Source of the DNA: Rhodanobacter denitrificans
GTDB lineage: Bacteria > Pseudomonadota > Gammaproteobacteria > Xanthomonadales > Rhodanobacteraceae
Reading direction: 5' to 3'
DNA length: 64,000 bases
NCBI GenBank assembly: GCA_003241385.1
Contig: QFPO01000007.1
Location: forward strand, 124,001-188,000
Part shown: positions 9,243-17,729 of the stretch, piece after piece
How positions within the stretch are numbered: the first letter of the stretch is position 1
Layout of the letters: every line of letters starts with the position of its first letter
Program-made: the position numbers and the translations under genes
The notes under the pieces: generated by a model
The model's input: only the letters and a program-made list of their open reading frames with translations
Database searches by the model: none
Told to the model about the DNA's origin: nothing

Positions 9243-10157
9243 ATGTCCGCCGTCCGTACCCGTATCGAGGCCTTGCTGGCCGCCCACCCGGTGATTCTCT
9301 TCATGAAAGGCACGCGCGAGGCGCCGCGCTGCGGTTTCTCGGCCGCCGCGGTCGAGCGGCTCGACGAGGTGCTCGACGACTACCTCGGCGTCGACGTGCT
9401 CGAGGACGAGGCGATCCGTCAGGGCATCAAGGAATACGGCAACTGGCCGACGATCCCGCAGCTCTACGTCAACGGCGAGCTGGTCGGCGGCTCGGACATC
9501 ATCCAGAGCCTCTACGACAGCGGCGAGCTGCACCGGCTGTTCGGCCGCCCGGAGCCGGACCGCTCGCCGCCGGACCTGGTGATCTCCGACCGCGCGGTCG
9601 CGGCGATCCGCGAGGCGATGGCCGACGTCGGCGACGCCAAGCTGTTCCTGGCGATCGACAGCCGGTTCCAGCCGCAGTTTCAGTTCCGCGAGGCCGGCAG
9701 CGCCGACATAGCGGTCGAGGTCAACGGACTGGAGGTCCGTTTCGACGTCGCCAGCGCGCAGCGCGCGCGCGGCGCGCGCATCGACTGGGTCGAGACCGAG
9801 CACGGCAGCGGCCTGTCGATCCAGCTGCCGCTGGCGCCCAAGGGCGTGCGCGACCTGGACGTGCGCACGCTGCGCGAGCGTCTCGCCGCCGGCGACATCA
9901 CCGTGATCGACGTGCGTCCGGCCGCCGACCGCGCCGCCGCGCCGTTCGCGGCGGCCGAGGTGCTCGACGCCGATTCGCACGCGCGCCTGATCGGCCTCGA
10001 CAAGGGCACGCCGCTCGCGTTCCTGTGCCACCACGGCAACTCCAGCCGCCAGGCCGCCGAGTACTTCCGCGAACGCGGCTTCCGCGATCTGTACAACGTC
10101 ACCGGCGGCATCGACGCCTGGTCGCGCGAGATCGATCCGTCGGTACCGCGCTACTGA
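9243..10157 (+). CDS. Monothiol glutaredoxin (Grx4) / HesB-like / rhodanese three-domain fusion
   Basis: A 304-residue fusion. Residues about 1-105 are a Grx4 monothiol glutaredoxin with the CGFS active site (RCGFSAAAVERL), WPTIPQLYVNGELVGGSDI and the usual C-terminal helix. Residues about 110-200 (LVISDRAVAAIREAM onward) look like an A-type Fe-S carrier (HesB/IscA) fold but contain none of its three cysteines. Residues about 205-304 are a rhodanese domain with active-site Cys in FLCHHGNSSRQAAEYF. The Grx4 part suggests Fe-S cluster handling; the rhodanese may supply or sense sulfur. Similar fusions are known to me from Xanthomonadaceae. The ATG at 9243 begins the conserved helix. Confidence 0.9.
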   Translation: MSAVRTRIEALLAAHPVILFMKGTREAPRCGFSAAAVERLDEVLDDYLGVDVLEDEAIRQGIKEYGNWPTIPQLYVNGELVGGSDIIQSLYDSGELHRLFGRPEPDRSPPDLVISDRAVAAIREAMADVGDAKLFLAIDSRFQPQFQFREAGSADIAVEVNGLEVRFDVASAQRARGARIDWVETEHGSGLSIQLPLAPKGVRDLDVRTLRERLAAGDITVIDVRPAADRAAAPFAAAEVLDADSHARLIGLDKGTPLAFLCHHGNSSRQAAEYFRERGFRDLYNVTGGIDAWSREIDPSVPRY

Positions 10158-10443
10158 TACCCGCGCCGATCGGACGGGGCGGGCGACGGAACCCCGGCCG
10201 CGGCGTGCGGTCCTGTTTCGGCGGTCCGGCTGCGACACCGGTGCGGCGGTTGCCGCATCGTGCCACGGCCGGTAGCCTTGGCGGTCGGCCGGGCTCACCG
10301 GCCGCGGACGGCGAAGCGGTTTCACGGCCGTCGGGATGGTCCTGCCGGGCCGGACATCTTCGCGTATGCCGACGCTCCGGATGAGCGCCGGTGTGCTGCG
10401 AGTCGTTTTCATCGCCGCCACGCGGCACCAAGCGGTCTTCTCC

Positions 10444-13194
10444 ATGCGCCATTCCAGCTCCGCCCGCCGTCTCGGCCTCCGCCTGCTCGCGCTCATGTGC
10501 CTGACCTCGCCGGTCGCCGCCCTGGCCTGTTCGGGACGCGCCCACATCGAGATCATGCAGTCGGGCGTCTATGCGCTCGAGCACGCGGTCCTGGTCGCCG
10601 CCCAGCCCGGCCTGGCCGACTGCGCCGCCGACGATCTGGTGCTGATGCATCGCGACGGCGAGGTGCCGATCCGCGTGGTCGGCGCGGTCGACGGCCGCTT
10701 CGGCGCGGGCGCGCGGATCGAATGGGTCGGCCATCAGCTGCACGGACCGGAAAGCTGGAACGACGCCTACAGCATCCACAACGTCTATCTGCTCGGCGCC
10801 GCGCCGGGTCCGCACAAGCGCATCGTCGATGCGGCACCGGCCGCGCAGAACGGTGCGAGCGCCGGCCTGCAGCGCACGCTGCACCTCGAGCAGGACAATC
10901 TGATGATCCGGCTCGACCCCTCGCAGCAGAAGCCGTGGCAGGAGCCCGACGTCTGGCAGTGGGCCAAGCTGACCCACGTCGACCCCGATCCGTTCAAGGC
11001 CGACTTCGATCTGCCGGACCTCGCCGGACGCGGTCCGGACGTCGCGATGACGCTGAACTTCCGCGGCCTGTCCTCGCTGTTCGCGCCGATGAACCAGAAG
11101 GCCAACAAGCCTGCCGATCATCAGGTGGAGCTGCGGGTCAACGGCCGGCTGCTGACGACGCTGGACTGGAACTCGCGCGACGAGGTGCGCAAGGACCTGG
11201 TCGTGCCGCTGGGTCTGCTGAAGGCGCGCGGCAATACGCTGGAATTGCGCATTCCCAAGCGCCCGGTGCCGTGGCAGCCGCAGAACGACATCGTCGATGT
11301 GGTGATGTTCAACTGGGCCGAGCTGCGCTATCCGATCGCCGGCGATCTGGACGCCGGCGTGTTCGCGCTGTCGGTCCGCGACGGCCAGCACGGCGATCAG
11401 GCGCTGCGGTACGCCGGTGCCGGCACGCCGGTGCTGTTCGGCGACGACGGCGTGCGCCGGCCGGGTCAGGCGGCCGAGGGCGCATACCGATTCGCGGCGG
11501 CACCGGCCGGCGTCGACCAGTACCCCACGCTGGACGGCCAGCTGGCTGCGCCGGCCGCGGTGCGCGCGGCGGCCGACGGGACCGATTGGCGCAAGCCGGG
11601 CGAGGGCTACGACTATCTGATCGTCAGCCACGCGACGCTGATGGACGCAGTGCGTCCGCTGGCCGAATTCCATCGCCAGCGCGGCCTCAAGGTCGCTCTG
11701 ATCGATCCGCAGGAGGCCTACGACCAGTTCAACGGCGGCATCAGCCATCCGCAGGCGATCCGCCGGCTGGTCGACGTGGCCTGGAACGAATGGCCCGAGC
11801 CGCGGCCGCGCTTCCTGCTGCTGGTCGGCAAGGCGAGTTTCGACATCCGCCACGACACCTACGACGACGGCCGCTATGCGAAGTGGACGAATCTGGAGCT
11901 GCTGTATCCGAACCAGTTCGGCGGCATCGCGAGCACGGCCAACCCGAACCGGACCGAGAAGCTGGCCGACAGCAATCTGATTCCGACCTGGCAGTTCCCG
12001 TCGCCGGAGGGTCAGTCGGCGAGCGACAACGGCTTCGTCACGGTCGGCCGCGAGAAGCTGCCCAAGGGCGAAGAGGAATGGAAGCCGGTGCTCGCGGTCG
12101 GCCGCTTCCCGGTCGTCAAGCCCGAGGAGGTCACCGCGATCGTCAACAAGACGATCCGCTACATGACCGATCCGCCGATCGGCCGTTGGCGCCGCGAGGC
12201 GATGATGATCACCGACGACAGCACGTACTTCCACACGCTGTCCGACCAGCTCGCCGACGAGCTCGACGACCTGGGCTTCGCGACCTCGCGCATCTACGCG
12301 CACAAGGAAGAGGAACACAACGTCGCGCATCAGTCGGCGATTCGCGACGGCCTCAACGACGGGCAGCTGCTGGTGCACTTCATCGGGCACGGTGGCCGCT
12401 ACATCTGGCGCACCGGTGCGCCGGACGTGCGCAAGAACCACGACCTGTTCACGCTCGACGACGTGTCGGGCCTGACCAACGGCGGCCGCCTGCCGGTGAT
12501 CCTGTCGATGACCTGCTACTCGGCGCCGTTCGACAACCCGAGTGAGGACTCGATCGGCGAGCGCTTCCTGCGCGAGGCCGACCGGGGTGCGGTCGCGGTG
12601 TTCGCGGCGTCCTGGCGCAATACGCCGTCGGCCGCCTTCAGCAAGGCGCTGATGACCGAGATGCTCGAGCCGGGCCAGACCATCGGTGAAGGCATCGTCA
12701 AGGCCAAGAACAGCATCAACAGCCGGATCCTCGTCGAGATGTACAACCTGCTCGGCGATCCGGCGCTGGTCATGGAGCTGCCGCGCGATCCGCTGCAGAT
12801 CGCGCGCAGCGACGACCGCTGGAGCCGCGACCTGCTGATCTCGCTGCCGATGCAGCGGTTCGACGGCGAGATCGTCGTCGACTGGGTCGACGCCGCCGGC
12901 AAGAAGCAGACGAGCGCGACCTATCGGATCGATCAGCCGCGTTTCCGCCTGCCGATTCCGCGACTGGCCGACGGTGAGCCGTCGAAGCTGCGCGCGTACG
13001 CCTACGACACGACCACCGGCAAGGACGCGCTCGGCACGTTCGTCCTGCACGAGCCGCCGCCGCCGGCGGCGGCCGAAGCGGCGCAGGCCGGCAAGACCGC
13101 CGCCGGCGCTGCACCGTCGGTCGTGATCGGTCAGCCGGCGACCGGCGCCGCGCCGCCGCCGGCATCCGCCCCGGCGCCCGCGCCCGCGCGCTGA
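10444..13194 (+). CDS. Secreted C25-family (gingipain-like) cysteine peptidase
   Basis: A 916-residue exported protein. The signal peptide lies in the first 30 residues (LGLRLLALMCLTSPVAALA). The catalytic domain spans about residues 390-780 and shows the C25 dyad: His near residue 649 in HFIGHGGRY, and Cys near residue 691 in ILSMTCYSAPFDNP. Also present are YLIVSHATLMDAV, FLLLVGKASFD and the late YNLLGDPALVM typical of the family. The C-terminus is a Pro/Ala-rich tail. No type IX sorting domain is seen. The ATG at 10444 was chosen as the start of the signal peptide. The UbiA-family gene begins 10 bases after the stop, so they are probably cotranscribed. The substrate is unknown. Confidence 0.85.
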   Translation: MRHSSSARRLGLRLLALMCLTSPVAALACSGRAHIEIMQSGVYALEHAVLVAAQPGLADCAADDLVLMHRDGEVPIRVVGAVDGRFGAGARIEWVGHQLHGPESWNDAYSIHNVYLLGAAPGPHKRIVDAAPAAQNGASAGLQRTLHLEQDNLMIRLDPSQQKPWQEPDVWQWAKLTHVDPDPFKADFDLPDLAGRGPDVAMTLNFRGLSSLFAPMNQKANKPADHQVELRVNGRLLTTLDWNSRDEVRKDLVVPLGLLKARGNTLELRIPKRPVPWQPQNDIVDVVMFNWAELRYPIAGDLDAGVFALSVRDGQHGDQALRYAGAGTPVLFGDDGVRRPGQAAEGAYRFAAAPAGVDQYPTLDGQLAAPAAVRAAADGTDWRKPGEGYDYLIVSHATLMDAVRPLAEFHRQRGLKVALIDPQEAYDQFNGGISHPQAIRRLVDVAWNEWPEPRPRFLLLVGKASFDIRHDTYDDGRYAKWTNLELLYPNQFGGIASTANPNRTEKLADSNLIPTWQFPSPEGQSASDNGFVTVGREKLPKGEEEWKPVLAVGRFPVVKPEEVTAIVNKTIRYMTDPPIGRWRREAMMITDDSTYFHTLSDQLADELDDLGFATSRIYAHKEEEHNVAHQSAIRDGLNDGQLLVHFIGHGGRYIWRTGAPDVRKNHDLFTLDDVSGLTNGGRLPVILSMTCYSAPFDNPSEDSIGERFLREADRGAVAVFAASWRNTPSAAFSKALMTEMLEPGQTIGEGIVKAKNSINSRILVEMYNLLGDPALVMELPRDPLQIARSDDRWSRDLLISLPMQRFDGEIVVDWVDAAGKKQTSATYRIDQPRFRLPIPRLADGEPSKLRAYAYDTTTGKDALGTFVLHEPPPPAAAEAAQAGKTAAGAAPSVVIGQPATGAAPPPASAPAPAPAR

Positions 13195-13204
13195 CGCGCC
13201 GCCG

Positions 13205-14104
13205 ATGAGCGTCGACGCGCATCCCCGAGCCCGCCCCCGGCAGGTCGCGCGCGCACTGCTCGAGCTGGCGCGGCCCGAGCAGTGGATCAAGAACGGGTTC
13301 GTCCTGCTGCCGCTGATCTTCGCGCACGCGGCATTCGACCCGGTCGCCGTGCGCGGCGCGCTGATCGCGGTGCTGGCGTTCTGCTTCGCCTCGTCGGCCG
13401 TCTACGCCGGCAACGATCTGGTCGACATCGAGCGCGACCGGCGCCATCCCGAGAAGTGCCGGCGTCCGCTCGCGCGCGGTGCGATCGGACCGGGCCCGGC
13501 GCGACTGTTCGCGATCCTCGCCGCCGCGGCCGGCCTGGCCGTCGCGGCGATCGACGGCTGGCCGCTGGTCGTGGTGATCGCGCTGTATCTCGCGCTGCAG
13601 GTCGCCTACACGCTGGCGCTCAAGCGCGTCGCCTATCTCGACGCGGTCGTGCTGGCCTGCGGCTTCCTGCTGCGCATCGTCGGCGGCGGCGTCGGCCCGG
13701 ACATCCCGCTGACGCCGTGGATCGTCGTGGTCGGCTTTCTGGTGGCGCTGCTGCTCGCGCTCGGCAAACGGCAGGGCGACCTCGCCCAGGCGGTCGACCC
13801 GGCCGCACGTGCGACGCGCGGCTACCGGCTGGAATCGCTCAATCGCGCACTGATCGTCGTCGCGGTCGCCACGCTCGGCGCCTACGTGCTCTACACGGTC
13901 TCCCCCGACGTCATCGCACGCCACGGTTCGCATCCGCTGTACGGGTCGACGCCGTGGGTCGCACTGGGTCTGCTGCGCTATCTGTGGCTCGCGCTGCGGC
14001 GCGGCGCCGGCGGCAATCCGAGCCGGCTGGTGCTGCGCGACCGCTGGCTGCTGCTCGCGGTCGCCGGCTGGCTGGTCACGCTCGGACTGATCCTCTACGG
14101 CTGA
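13205..14104 (+). CDS. UbiA-family membrane prenyltransferase, decaprenyl-phosphate phosphoribosyltransferase type
   Basis: A 299-residue polytopic membrane protein of the UbiA superfamily. The N-terminal RPEQWIKNGFVLLPLIF and the acidic motif AGNDLVDIERDRRHPEKCRRP (NDxxDxxxD type) place it near decaprenyl-phosphate 5-phosphoribosyltransferases, which transfer phosphoribose to a polyprenyl phosphate. A second conserved region is LDAVVLACGFLLRIVGGG. If so, it makes a lipid-linked pentose donor. The usual DprE1/DprE2 partners are not adjacent, but two putative GT-C enzymes lie 1.4-3.6 kb downstream. Substrate assignment is inference. Confidence 0.75.
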   Translation: MSVDAHPRARPRQVARALLELARPEQWIKNGFVLLPLIFAHAAFDPVAVRGALIAVLAFCFASSAVYAGNDLVDIERDRRHPEKCRRPLARGAIGPGPARLFAILAAAAGLAVAAIDGWPLVVVIALYLALQVAYTLALKRVAYLDAVVLACGFLLRIVGGGVGPDIPLTPWIVVVGFLVALLLALGKRQGDLAQAVDPAARATRGYRLESLNRALIVVAVATLGAYVLYTVSPDVIARHGSHPLYGSTPWVALGLLRYLWLALRRGAGGNPSRLVLRDRWLLLAVAGWLVTLGLILYG

Positions 14105-14238
14105 GCCGGGTGTCGTGCGGCGCGTGCCGCCGTGCCCGTGCGGCCGCCGGTCCGCGACGTCCGCAGCGGCGCCCGCGCGCCGCGGATGCGATACTCGCCG
14201 TTCAATGCCGCGCCAGCGGTCACCAGGATTTCTCGACG

Positions 14239-15396
14239 ATGAAGACTCCGCGTCCCGCCATCGGTACACGCGCCATCCACGCCGGCCAGAGCCCCGATCC
14301 GTCCACCGGCGCGATCATGGTGCCGATCTACGCGACCTCCACCTACGTCCAGGACAGCCCCGGCGTCCACAAGGGCTACGAGTACTCGCGCACGCAGAAC
14401 CCGACCCGCATGGCCTACGAGCGCTGCGTGGCCGATCTGGAGAGCGGACGGCAGGGCTACGCGTTCGCGTCCGGCCTCGCCGCCGCGGCGACCGTGCTCG
14501 ACCTGCTCGACAGCGGCAGCCACGTCATCGCGATGGACGACCTCTACGGCGGCAGCTACCGCCTGTTCGAACGCGTTCGCCGCCGCTCGGCCGGCCTCGA
14601 CTTCAGCTTCGTCGACCTCGCCGATCCGCGCGCGCTCGCCGGCGCGCTCAAGCCCAATACGCGGATGATCTGGGCCGAGACGCCGACCAATCCGATGCTC
14701 AAGCTGGTCGATCTGGAGCGTGTCGCGGCGTTCGCGCGCAAGCATGGTCTGATCCTGGTCGTCGACAACACGTTCTGCTCGCCGATCCTGCAGCGCCCGC
14801 TCGAGTACGGTGCGCACCTCGTGCTGCACTCGGCGACCAAGTATCTGAACGGCCACTCCGACATCGTCGGCGGCATCGTCGTGGCCGGTGACGACGCGGC
14901 GCTGGCCGAGCAGATGGCGTTCCTGCACAACTCGGTCGGCGCGGTCGCAGGCCCGTTCGACGCGTTCCTGGCGATGCGCGGACTCAAGACGCTGCATCTG
15001 CGGATGCGCGCGCACTGCGAGAACGCGCTGGCGCTCGCGCAATGGCTCGAGAAGCATCCGGCGATCGAGCGCGTGATCTATCCGGGACTCAAGTCCCATC
15101 CGCAGCATCGCCTGGCGCGTCGCCAGATGGACGGCTTCGGCGGCATCGTCACGATCGAGGTCAAGGGCGGACTGCGCAAGGCGCAGAAGATGCTCAAGCG
15201 CTGTCATCTGTTCGCGCTGGCCGAATCGCTCGGCGGCGTCGAGAGCCTGGTCGATCATCCGGCGATCATGACGCACGCCTCGATTCCGCCGGCCCAGCGC
15301 AAGCGGCTCGGCATCAGCGACGGCCTGATCCGGCTCTCGGTCGGCGTGGAGGATCTGGCCGATCTGCGCGCGGAACTGGAGGCGGCACTGGCCTGA
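14239..15396 (+). CDS. Trans-sulfuration PLP enzyme (cystathionine gamma-synthase / gamma-lyase family)
   Basis: A 385-residue Cys/Met metabolism PLP enzyme. Marks are TRAIHAGQSPDPSTGAIMVP, YEYSRTQNPTR, FASGLAAAATVLDLL, ETPTNPMLKLVDLE, DNTFCSPILQRPLEYGA and the PLP-lysine segment HSATKYLNGHSDIVGG. A late SLGGVESLVDHPAIMTHAS is typical of the MetB/CGL/MetC group. Sequence alone does not separate synthase from lyase activity. In related bacteria such a gene often adjoins a cystathionine beta-synthase gene; none is here. The ATG at 14239 gives the standard N-terminus. Confidence 0.9.
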   Translation: MKTPRPAIGTRAIHAGQSPDPSTGAIMVPIYATSTYVQDSPGVHKGYEYSRTQNPTRMAYERCVADLESGRQGYAFASGLAAAATVLDLLDSGSHVIAMDDLYGGSYRLFERVRRRSAGLDFSFVDLADPRALAGALKPNTRMIWAETPTNPMLKLVDLERVAAFARKHGLILVVDNTFCSPILQRPLEYGAHLVLHSATKYLNGHSDIVGGIVVAGDDAALAEQMAFLHNSVGAVAGPFDAFLAMRGLKTLHLRMRAHCENALALAQWLEKHPAIERVIYPGLKSHPQHRLARRQMDGFGGIVTIEVKGGLRKAQKMLKRCHLFALAESLGGVESLVDHPAIMTHASIPPAQRKRLGISDGLIRLSVGVEDLADLRAELEAALA

Positions 15397-15470
15397 TCGG
15401 CGCCGCGCACGAGGGGACTGGCCGCTCGATGCCGCGAGAGGCATTCGACGAAGGGACCTTTTTTTCGATC

Positions 15471-17729
15471 ATGCACGATCCGCAGACATCGTCGCCTCCG
15501 CGCACCGCACCGGCCGCGATCACCGTCAGGGCCGACTGGCGCTTCGTGCTGATGTGCACGGCCGTCGTCGCGATGGCGTTCCTCGGCTCGATCGCCGACG
15601 TCCGTTATCTCAATCCCGACGACCGCTGGTATGCGGCGTGGGTCTGGAGCGGATCGTGGCTCCAGATCGCCTACGACATCGCCGTCGAACACGGCCGGCT
15701 GCTGAAACCTTCGTCGTACACGTACTTCTTTCCGTATCTGTTCGACAGCCCGCTGTATCAGGACGCGTTGCGCCTCGGCACGACGCTGGCGACCTGTCTG
15801 ATCGGCGGCTATGTGCTCGCACGCCTGTTGCGCATGCGCGAGCTGACGCTGCTCTATGCGCTGGTCTTCTTCGCGCTGGCGCAGAACAGCGCCAATCTCA
15901 ACCTGTTCGTGAACTACCCGTTCGCGTGGGAGTTCACGTGGGCGACCTGGCTGCTCGGAACCCTCGGCCTGATCGTCGCGCTGGACCGGCAAGCGATGCG
16001 CTACGCGGTCGTCGGTACGCTGGTGATGCTGATCGGCCTGCAGGAAGGCTTCGTCGCGTATGCATTCACGCTGCCGCTGATCGTGCTGGCGCACCGATTG
16101 ACCGTGCGGCCGGCGTGGCGTTACCTCGTACCGTATGCGGTCGGCATCACACTGTGGCTGGTCTGCTGGGTGATCTGGCGCCTCCTCCATCCGTCCAGTT
16201 ACGACGGCTCGTCGATGGGCGGCATCGCCCACCCGCTGCTCGCCTTGCGAACCATCGTGACGCTCAGTCTTGGCGGCGCGCCGCTGGCGACCGTCTTCAA
16301 CGGCGAGGTCGCGCTGACGCTGCACAGCCTGCGTGAGCACGTCACGGCTCTGTGGTTCATCAAGATGCTGGCGGTGGGCGCCGCGACGATGGTGCTGGCG
16401 CGCCTGATCGGCGACGGCCGACCGGCCGTGCCGCTCGCACCGCTGGCGCTGGTCGTGCTGGTCATGGTCTTCATACCCAACGTCCTGCTCGGTCTGACCA
16501 GCCACTACCAGCAATGGGTGACCCACGGCGTCCACGCCGTCCACTACAGCCAGTTCTCGTACTACGCCTGGATTGCCCTGCTCGTGCTCGGGCTGGTCGC
16601 GTTGTTCCGCCGGTACCGGTCGATGCGCGTGGCCGCCGTCGCGGCGGCGGTGCTCTCGGTCGCTTCGTTCGTGACCGACTGGTCCAACGCGGGCTTCAAC
16701 CTGGAGCAGAAGCAGTACGCACGGCGCTGGAACACGTTCGAGCGATGGCTGCGCTCCGAAGCGTTCGAGGCGATCGCGCCCGGTGCGCGCATCGTGATGA
16801 ACGATGCCGCGATCACCGGATCGCCCGTGTCTGATACGGCGTACTGGCTGTTCGTCGCCAATGCGCGGGCCGATCGGCAGGTCGCCAGCATCCAGCCCGA
16901 GGGCCGGCAGGAGGCGCCGACGCATTATCTGTATCTCTACGACGAGGTCCGCTCGCCGAATCAGACGCTTCTGTTCGCCGCGATCGACCCTGCCCAAGGC
17001 GTCGACCGCGCGCTGGCGCACACGGTGCGGATCTATCCCAATACGTCCAACGACCGGCTCGAGATCAGCGCGCGCCAGCTCTGCGTCGGCGATTGTCCGC
17101 AGTCGGTCGCCGTCAACGGACGCGTCGCGCCGCAGCTGTTCTCCGATGCGCTCTCGGTCGTGGCGCACGCGACGCCCGACGCCAACGGCGTGCCGGTCGT
17201 GACGATCCGTTCGCCGAACCTGATCGACCTGCGCACGGTGCGCGTGACATTTCCGCGGATCGCGCCCGACGTCACCGGGTTGAGCGCCGAGCTCGGTCCG
17301 GGTTTCCACGGCTGGATCTCGCACGGCGAGCGCCGCTCGTCCTGGGCGGAGCGCGAGGCGCAGATCCTGGTACGCAACGACCTGCGGCCGCTGCGCGATC
17401 CCGACGCCAGCGTGCTCGCGCAGCGTTCGTTCGATTGGGGAGCGGCATGGAATCTGGACGTCGATCTGGCGCTGTGGGCGCCGAACGACCAGACCGTCAC
17501 GGTCCTCGACGATGACGGCGCGCAGATCGTCACCTTGCGGCTGACGGCCGGCCAGATGCTCTCGCGCAGCATTCCGCTGCGACTCGAGCAGAACGCGGCC
17601 TCGGCCAGGATTACACTGCGCAGTGACGGTCCGGCGCAGGCACCGATCGGCGAGCTGCCGCCTCCGGTGTTCCAGATCGTCGGACTCGAGCTCCGCCGCT
17701 CGGTGCCGCCATTGGATTTCGAGCCATGA
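15471..17729 (+). CDS. Large polytopic membrane protein, GT-C glycosyltransferase-like
   Basis: A 752-residue protein with about ten hydrophobic segments in residues 20-400, then a roughly 350-residue soluble, probably periplasmic, domain. The first loop has an acidic pair (YLNPDDRWYAAW), as expected for a GT-C enzyme using a polyprenyl-phosphate sugar, but no named family is recognised. Start choice is uncertain: the ATG at 15471 has AAGGGA 14 bases upstream, while an in-frame ATG at 15429 has GAGGGG 12 bases upstream. Its stop overlaps the next start by 4 bases (ATGA), so the two membrane proteins are translationally coupled. Confidence 0.6.
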   Translation: MHDPQTSSPPRTAPAAITVRADWRFVLMCTAVVAMAFLGSIADVRYLNPDDRWYAAWVWSGSWLQIAYDIAVEHGRLLKPSSYTYFFPYLFDSPLYQDALRLGTTLATCLIGGYVLARLLRMRELTLLYALVFFALAQNSANLNLFVNYPFAWEFTWATWLLGTLGLIVALDRQAMRYAVVGTLVMLIGLQEGFVAYAFTLPLIVLAHRLTVRPAWRYLVPYAVGITLWLVCWVIWRLLHPSSYDGSSMGGIAHPLLALRTIVTLSLGGAPLATVFNGEVALTLHSLREHVTALWFIKMLAVGAATMVLARLIGDGRPAVPLAPLALVVLVMVFIPNVLLGLTSHYQQWVTHGVHAVHYSQFSYYAWIALLVLGLVALFRRYRSMRVAAVAAAVLSVASFVTDWSNAGFNLEQKQYARRWNTFERWLRSEAFEAIAPGARIVMNDAAITGSPVSDTAYWLFVANARADRQVASIQPEGRQEAPTHYLYLYDEVRSPNQTLLFAAIDPAQGVDRALAHTVRIYPNTSNDRLEISARQLCVGDCPQSVAVNGRVAPQLFSDALSVVAHATPDANGVPVVTIRSPNLIDLRTVRVTFPRIAPDVTGLSAELGPGFHGWISHGERRSSWAEREAQILVRNDLRPLRDPDASVLAQRSFDWGAAWNLDVDLALWAPNDQTVTVLDDDGAQIVTLRLTAGQMLSRSIPLRLEQNAASARITLRSDGPAQAPIGELPPPVFQIVGLELRRSVPPLDFEP

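Noticed and set aside
10444..13194. Evidence for a type IX secretion system from the gingipain-like gene
   Set aside because: No C-terminal sorting domain and no por genes in the window; a C25 domain alone does not imply that system.
10099..13290. A 1063-codon open frame on the minus strand opposite the C25 peptidase gene
   Set aside because: Arg/Ala/Val-rich translation with no domain, created by high GC at third positions of the real gene; the plus strand has catalytic motifs and a signal peptide.
15255..17324. A 689-codon minus-strand frame opposite the first GT-C-like gene
   Set aside because: Highly charged, repetitive composition and no start context; the plus strand encodes a normal membrane protein coupled to its neighbours.
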